Assembly (NCBI RefSeq): GCF_002443255.2
Contig: NW_019211454.1
Span: 17,079,037 to 17,143,036 of the forward strand
Direction: 5' to 3'
Origin: Varroa destructor
Taxonomy: Eukaryota; Arthropoda; Arachnida; Mesostigmata; Varroidae
Length of the DNA: 64,000 nucleotides
Shown: piece by piece, positions 56,000-64,000 of the stretch
Layout of the letters: each line of letters begins with the position of its first letter
Numbering within the stretch: position 1 is the first letter of the stretch
Translations under genes and position numbers: made by a program
Notes under the pieces: model-generated
Database searches by the model: none
What the model saw: only the letters and a program-made list of their open reading frames with translations
Told to the model about the DNA's origin: nothing

Positions 56000-58900
56000 T
56001 CTCCAATTTCAGTTTTCTATCATGTGCTGAAGCTGTGTCGAGCGACAATTATCATAGCTAACTATGTAGTGCTGACCATAGAATTCCGACTGGACTGATA
56101 TGATTTGCTCGAAAATTTACACCCAGTTGAAACCCATTATTAAAAATAAAAAGAAAAAATACATGGTCAAGCAAATCAAGTCGCTTTTACCCTCCTAGAC
56201 TATGTGAGTAACTGAGTGATACGTGCATGAAGCCAATGTTTGCTAATACATAAAATGAAATGTTTAGCAGCAGTGCCGGACATTAAACTTGATATCTCGT
56301 ATATTAAACAAACAGATAATGTTTTTATAATCTACCGATTTATTATTCGATATGCATTAGCTTGTTCTTCTAAAATGGTCTACGTAAATTCATTGCTTTC
56401 ATCTTAGTTTTATCGGTCGGTAAAAATCTATGCTGAAAATGCTACAACGTCAAATTATTCGATCAATATTTTTAACAACAGATCTTTTTAATATTCTTCC
56501 AACGGAAAAACGGACGACGGATGAAGCCGGCGCCTTTGCTTTTTTTTTGGGATCTCTATGGTACATACAGGTTCTAGCGTCGAGCATGTGTTTCCAATTT
56601 TTGAAAACAACACTTCATTAGGTCATCAATTGAAATGCAGATTTAAATGACAGTGACTCGAGGAGTTTAAGTTGCGTTTAGACAAGTCGAAATCGGCGAA
56701 CGCTCGTTGTTGGAGTGGCGCCATGAACAAGATAAAAGTTAAAGAGTTATTACACCAGTTCCTTCCCAGACTAGCGAGTTAGATGAAAGCTCATTTTCCC
56801 TACCTGCTTCGCGAAATTAGGGGTAGCACATAAAGGTGAATGGTCGTCTGCATTTAGTGGAACATTACAATTGAAAAATTCAGCGAACAGCTGAATACAG
56901 TCCCATCAAAGCTGTTGATTTCCAATAACTTTATTTAAACCGCCGGATATCGGTATGTAGCTCCGTGCGTCTTCAATGATGCCCATTCATTTATTAGGTC
57001 ACATGTCGCAGTGAAGGCGCAGCAGTAATGTGTTTATTTGCCGCATTTAGGGATTCGTGTAATAATTTAAGTTCGAAAGTCGCCAAAGCTACATCTCGCT
57101 TCATGCCGAAACGGCTAGCCGTTTGACGCAATGCAAGCACAGTTAGTAAAAGTCGAAACGATTTTGGTAAGGGCATTTGTTTTTCTATTCTATGCAATTC
57201 TAAACCATTCTCATGAGTAGGCCAAAATGGACAAATATCTGTTCAGCCACATTCGCAATAACAAAAGAAACGCTCCCTATCATTGAATGTATTGCTCCAC
57301 TAGATAAAACGTATGCATCGATTTGAATAATGAATAGAGACTCTAGCCCCGTCTAGACTATAAAAAAATATTTTACCTAAATAAATGACGTTGATATTCC
57401 TTATCATCTGCCGAGCTCATTCTCGGTAGTTAGTATAGAAACTTTTTAGAAGTGTGTAGATGTTTCTATGTACAAATCTGAATATTTGAACAAGCATTTA
57501 AAAAAAATACTGTTTATATTTTGACAGCTTATAACATCGTATACAATATATTAAATTATAATAATGAAATTTGTTCATAAAACGAGACAAAAAATCACAT
57601 CATGTTCCTCACGGGAACTTACAAACTTGTGAGCGTTTTCCTGCGTAGCGCTTGCTTTGTACTACAGTAACAAGTGAAACCTTGTTCCAGCATGCAAAAG
57701 TTAATGCGATCCGACAAACAGACAAACACCGTACGATATGCATAATCAGTGAGTAATGAAAACGAGCCCTGACATGGACAAACACAAACCAACGTATTGA
57801 TAACATGAGGTAAGATATAATAGATAGTGGTGTAGGAAATTGTACCCGAGCTACTACGAAGAGAAGTTACGGTCAGTTAAAGTTAGATGAATTATCATTA
57901 ACACGCTACATCGATGCTGATGCTGGTAAAAGTAGACTTTAAGTCACGGATTATCAGTGCCAGGTACTGAACATCCAAATCGTTTGTTATGCTCGTCCCG
58001 TTACTCGTCGATTCTATGCATGTCCACGCATAAGTTCCGGGGTTGTAGCAGCCTAAAGGACAACTGGATTGATCCAAACTTTAAGGCATTGGGAAGATAG
58101 CTTTTTCGTAAGTATTTAGCAGACTGCAAAAAACGAAAAGCGAAACGGTTCTCACGTGGTCATAGAGCCTATTTAAACTCATTGATCAAATGATTCTGCA
58201 AACTTGATAAAACATCGTAAGAAAATTAGACAGACAATCTAAATGACGCAAAACGGTACGCTCCTTACATTTGGTTTGAGAATAACGCCCGCGATCCCGG
58301 GCACTCAGAACAAAAAAATCATTCGAAGGGGTCCTTTTAATTTTTTCGTTTATAGGCATTAGCAGCACTTGACAGACATCCACGAGAAGCCTGACGTAAC
58401 TATGCTATAGATGACAGCTCAGGACCAGCCGTAAAAACAACAATTTGGAATTTAAAGACCAGTGCAGCTTCAATGTCAAGCATTTTTTGGACAGCTGGCC
58501 CATTGCACAAGGTTAACCATACATCTTCGCCCAGCTATGAACCTGATTTCTCGAGGTTTTGTTTGCGAATGCGTTCACTGTATATATGGGACACGCAAAG
58601 GTGTTTTCTAATTGACTTATACTGGGCTATTATCTATTTTTAAACTAAGCTGGTATTTTGGGAGGCTGTCGTCGTCTTAGCGTCGGCGATGGTATTTCTC
58701 AACATGTTCGTCGAGCCCCCATAAACTTCTGTAGTCCGGCCACTGTGTTCCATTTTTATCGACCTTAGGTGATCCTACAATAATTAACCGTGTCACTTAT
58801 TGTGGGGAAACGTCAAGATCCGTCAAACCCTGACGGTTGGTTTTCCGTATGCTCTACTACGCCCAAACAGCTTCATGGCAGTCAATAAAACTAAATTGAA

Positions 58901-61900
58901 AAAAACTGAAAAACAAATGAAACCACAAGTAATATGGAATAGAGACGAGTTGTTCTTCGAAATAAAGTATAGTGATATGTAAATGACAATGGTTCTGAAT
59001 TGCGTGAATATTTTTTGATAAAAGGCTTTTGCTCAAAAGCATGGGTGTGGTAGAAGCAGCACAAAAATGATGCGAGCACACTATTAATTAGCTTGAATAT
59101 TTTAATGGTTCAGATTCACATACCGTTGAAATCATTTTCACTGTACTAAGGAAAATAAGCTCGTGGAAGGTATTCTAGCATTTGTCAAAATGTATTAGGA
59201 AAAGATCGGCAACCGTATTCGAAGTTCATACATTATTCTTCATTCATCGATGATCACATCAAAATCATTCTAAGCCGCTCTCCAAAAGAGCTCTGTAGTT
59301 TTCGCTATCATTTCCACGGCTACAGATCATTCTTGATCCTCAACGATATGTGGTAGATATGACAATCCTAACCAAGTAAGTTTATCTGTTACTACGATGA
59401 GGCACAAGTGGCGCGCCTGTCTATTCAGCTCGCATCAAGCACGACAGAGCTGCCAGCCGTATCAAACACTTAAGTTTAACCAAGGCAAAATCACCGGAAG
59501 TAAAATTGTCGGATAATAGGACATTTTTACCCTTGACGTATTTAACGTATGGCCACAGAGTTGTCTGTCTTTAGAGCCATATGATTCGTGACGGCTTGCA
59601 CGCACAGTTGTTGTGGGATATATATTGGCTAGCAAGCATTAACAATAATAAAAGCCAATTGCAGGCTTCGATACGAAACGAGGAATACGAAGTGACCGAA
59701 GCGGGGTCTAATGATGTAAATATTAAGACAGTGTCAACGAATCACAATCAAACTCTTAAAAAAAAAGCACAAATACTTGCATTGTGCGGTTTTACCTAGT
59801 AACACATACAGGATGCGTCAACAAGTATTTAGCGAAAAATCGTTCAATTGACTTTCATAAATAGTTAGGGTGTTTGGAATCGATTATACAATATGTCGTC
59901 TACTCTATTGAGCCTTTCGCTCATGAATGAGTCACGGCCCTTTTGACTGTATTCCATATCGTATAGCATAGGACAGGGAAAACGATGTAGAAGCCCGAGA
60001 ACTTTTTGGGAAAGCCTTACCCACGGAGCACAGACTACCAGCTAGAAATGATGAGAAAAAAAGGATAGACATTTCAACGAAACGAAGCGGTACGTGATGC
60101 TAATATGTGCCTAGGTAAATAGCAAGAACACATACTATATTCGCCTGTGTCGATAAGTAAACTAGCCTTTACTGTTAGGCCAAGCAAATAGCCCATTTTT
60201 AGCCATATATTTCATCAACATACAAGACAAGGACTACACACATTCTTACCAAAAGAACGCTGTTCGTTTTCTGTGTAAGCCATATCGGTACTAAGTCTTG
60301 TGTACCATGCATCGCTTAAGCCCTTATATTTGATCATCAATGTATTGGTCAATAAAATAACAGATACGCGTATTCGCCAAGCGGTGCCTAAATGTGCTTG
60401 TACAAATCGTCAGTTTTCCAATATGTTCATACTGATTTAAAGGTTATCTTAATCACTACTGACTATACGTAGCCATTGAAAACCAATAAGCGTTCGAAAT
60501 AAGCGATAATTGAAACTATCATACTAAAGTTTTTTTCTATATTATCTGTCATATCATAAGTGTTTCTTGTTTTATGTATATGTAATTTGCCGTGTTACAT
60601 CGGCCTTTAACATTTCTACCCGAATAATCATATGGTATAATATGCAGTTCGCTGTAGTTTTTGTCCAAAAAATGAAAAGTTAGTAAAAACTAATTATTAT
60701 TGAATTTTTACGATTTTTTATTAATCGGTATCAGATATATTGATGTTATACCAATTAAAATTGTTAATTTACCATATGATCATTCTCTATGAATGAATCT
60801 CCATGCGTAAAGTCTTGCTAAAGGACACTTGACTGTCACGTATATGGAAAGCAGCTACTAGAAGTATAGGACATTAAAAAACTGAGTTACTCACGTGTCC
60901 AGCGTATATAATACTTATATATAGATAAAAACATCGAATTCCGGGAAAAACATTATAAGACCGCATCGATTCGGATTGCATCGAGCACATTTAAGACATG
61001 TTTTTGAGCTACACCAAAACGTCGCTTATAGAAACAGTAAGCGAATATTTTTCTAATGATCACGCACCAGCTTCCTTTTACATAGTCAACTCATATAACG
61101 CAGAGTAGCCACAGGCGTGTATTGACAAAGACAATATTTTGCCCCTTTTAATACTGCGTACTATACTTTGAGAATGAATATTTTCGTGTTTCATATTTGT
61201 AGCAGTTCTACAGTGGTGATAAAAGTAACTAAATGTCTAAGGCCGATCCTTGCAATATACGCAAACAGTATGAACTAATCCATCGGTTCGTGAAGATACA
61301 TATATCTATATATATTTTTATCGTAGAGGTCGCTAGACGCGGAACACAGGCTCAAGTTCGACAAAACCTATCGACCGCAAGACCTTCGTACCTTTACTCA
61401 AAGAACTTATAGGACACTTCTGCGTCATCTGCTTTCGATTGGCCCCATCGTCGAAAGCTTATTATTCAATCTTAATAGCTGCGCATCTTTCCAGCTGACA
61501 TGTGTTCTTTATTTTGAATTTACTACTGGTCACGTTGTTTGAAGCGCGCGGACCACATCTTCGCTGTACGTTCCCACGACTTCTAGCTGATAAAATAAAA
61601 GTCGTTGATGAGATAGATCATCTGCGTTCGGGTGTCGTTCGGCAAAGGATATGTTCGGCGTCAGCGTTATAACTCGTATCCATAGATGACATCAGTCTGG
61701 ACCGATAGGAAGCTCAATGTGCTACCGGCCCATGCGCATTTCTTCGTAAACATGGCTTCTCAGGACAGCAGGGCGTCGCAGCTAGAAGCTTCAAATATTC
61801 TTTATCGAAGATAGCGAAATCCGAGGTGCGATAATCACAAGAAAACGAACGATCGTTATGCCATCATGCCTCCACTGTATAGAACTGTAGGAATTTTAAG

Positions 61901-64000
61901 GTTCACCTGCCGCGTTCGAATGATGGCTTGTGGATATTGTATGGTTATTGTCGTACGCGGTTTGACGCCAACCAGGTTCAGATGTTTATTAAGCCTTTAC
62001 GTACATTTGTTTAGGTCTTACTTCTAATGCACGATGTAGCACCTATTTACACTGCTCGTGCGCTCAATATATGCAACCAAACAAAATCTATATTCTCTAG
62101 CTGTACTCAGGGATGTAGCGGCAGTTTAAAGCTCTTTTTATGAATGCGATGGATGAATCTTAAGCACCCGCATCGTTCGCTCGAGCGACATCGTCATTAT
62201 TTTTTTATTATTCAAATTAAACGATTATTTATTTGTCGCTTCATTTACCTCATCTTACCTTACTTCATTTACCGTTAGTGTAAGCGAAGGGCCGAGTGAA
62301 ATCAGCATGACGATCGGTGCCACGAGTTAGCGCTAATCGATAAGTCGCCTTGGGCCATTGCGATGTCTCGATATGTACGTTTCCGTGTCCACAGGCGAGA
62401 GCAGAACTTTTCGGTAACGAAACTCAGTAGGCACTCACAGCGGATCTGTAACATTACAGCCCAAGCACGCCTCCATGGAATGACCTTTATTTACTTTGGT
62501 TAGACCAACACATGGCACAAATGAATTAGACTCATATTTTCGTATCCGTACGATAGGTGACAAAAAATGAGGATTTCGTTAGTTGTGCGGGCTGCTACCT
62601 ATTAATATCTATAATGAAGGGAATTCCATCGAGGCCGTTAGACTACCAAAGGTACGTTTTCTACGTGACGTTCAGTGCTTCTTAAATTTCTTATTTCCTA
62701 CTCTCAAAAGAATCTAAAAGTCTACGACAGTTTTAAAAAGCCAAAAAGCGTCACAGTGAGATGGAACGATAAAGCGGCACGTGGGGCCATAGCACGGAAA
62801 TTTCCAACAGCTCAAGGGGGAAAAAAATCAAGAAAATATTAGTATGATTTGGCGGAACTCATATGCTTACCTCAATCGGTTAATTAGCCTCTATAATTAG
62901 AAGTGGCGCACTCATTAGCTGGGCAAATGTGTACAGAAAAAAATAATCGGGTAAAAGGTCATGAGAGAAAAAACATCGTGGTAATAGAGTGAAAACCAAC
63001 CAATTAAATGCCAACACGCGTTTGATGTTCTTGTGTGTCATTTCAAAATACAATCTATTGCGTATCCCAACGTGTCATAAAAAAAATGGCGTCGATGGTA
63101 GTGTTCCGTGACAATATTTCTTTCCAGCAGCGTCACCACTTTTCCTAGTCTTGATTTTGCGATACACAGCTAAAAAAAAGCTTAATGGCAATTTGATACA
63201 TGAAATCACTAGCCGAACATGATCGAGCTTAACAATGATAATAAACGACAGATACACTGCATATCGTCAGTACTTTCGTAATTCTGCTCGGTTCAGCCGG
63301 CGCTAAATAAAGACGCGACTCTACTTTAATTCTTGCAATTCTTAAAGTTGTGCAGCCCATTTTTCCTAGAAGTTTATAGGCTACCATTGAGAAAGAAACA
63401 GTTTCTTCGGTTGACGTCACCACGAGCTCTTGGCCACGCTTTCGATTCGGCACAGACTTGTGCAAGTGAAAGTCCGCACCTCATGAAGAATGTACATGTT
63501 CAGCTTGTCTCTGACGTAGTTGATACGGCATTGCCTGTTTCGATTCCGGCAACCATAGACACGCTGACGTCATTATTCTAATCGCAAATCTGTAAGGAAA
63601 CATGTTTTGGTACGCTAACCACTTGACTGTGATATACAGTACATAAACGTGTGCGGCGCGCGATTTCCTAGATTCGTCGACTTTCGTTCTGTACCATCTG
63701 TAGTTAGTCACCGTTTAGAAATGTAGTGCGACGTATAAGAGGCAAACAAAACGGCAGTCAGGCAGCCAGACACGCTCGCATTTATTTTTTCAATGTTTTT
63801 TTTTATTTACTCATATTAATATAAATCTCTCTTAGTTGGGGCTGTTGTTCTGCTGCCAGCGAGAAGGGGGGCATTCTGTCATACAGAAGCCTGTTTTTGT
63901 GCGTGATCTTGTTTAGAAACATTGAATCCCGCGTGTACGAAACGATTCTAGTTGATAAAGCGTTGTTTTTACAGATAAAGTAAAAAAAATTGAGAAAATA
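56000..64000. other. No gene recognised
   Basis: AT-rich DNA upstream of effete. I saw no conserved exon on either strand and no structured repeat. Exons of an unfamiliar gene could be missed here by eye. Confidence 0.5.

Overview
This is a eukaryotic nuclear window and almost certainly arthropod. Coding exons are short and far apart, introns use GT-AG, and there are many (TA)n, (CT)n and (GT)n microsatellites plus two assembly gaps (N runs at 10923-11022 and 40508-40532). The one gene recognised with certainty encodes a UBE2D/effete-class ubiquitin-conjugating enzyme, which by memory is nearly identical to fly effete. A mite or tick is a reasonable guess from overall character, but nothing here proves it.

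Two multi-exon genes lie on the minus strand. (1) At 17959-30560 is a four-pass membrane protein, probably of the arthropod DUF4728 class. Five coding exons join in perfect phase. The first of these carries a low-complexity cytoplasmic N-terminus of at least 690 residues that ends in a Cys-rich juxtamembrane motif and the first half of TM1. A likely sixth, 5'-most exon near 30255-30560 is in another frame, and its junction is unresolved. (2) At 43181-54326 is the complete UBE2D/effete gene: six coding exons (24, 64, 32, 78, 105 and 141 nt) totalling 147 codons plus stop, with catalytic Cys85 and the HPN motif intact.

Layout. 1-17.9 kb: mostly AT-rich noncoding DNA. It holds a candidate two-exon gene on the minus strand at 4815-5041, a diverged and broken second copy of that region near 9.2-9.85 kb, a GC-rich islet at 3.9-4.0 kb, and several microsatellites. 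18-30.6 kb: gene 1; its 7.6-kb intron contains a decayed mariner-type transposase fragment. 30.6-34.5 kb: GC/CpG-rich upstream DNA with a YY1-like motif. 34.5-39.9 kb: AT-rich, with a possible second mariner relic. 39.9-40.8 kb: a GT-rich minisatellite with an assembly gap. 43.2-54.3 kb: effete; its 4.8-kb first intron holds a strong G-quadruplex motif, a tRNA-like relic and a tandem duplication. 54.9-55.7 kb: a 100-bp direct duplication. 56-64 kb: no gene recognised.

No functional link between the two genes is evident. No prokaryotic-type system, CRISPR array or intact mobile element was found.
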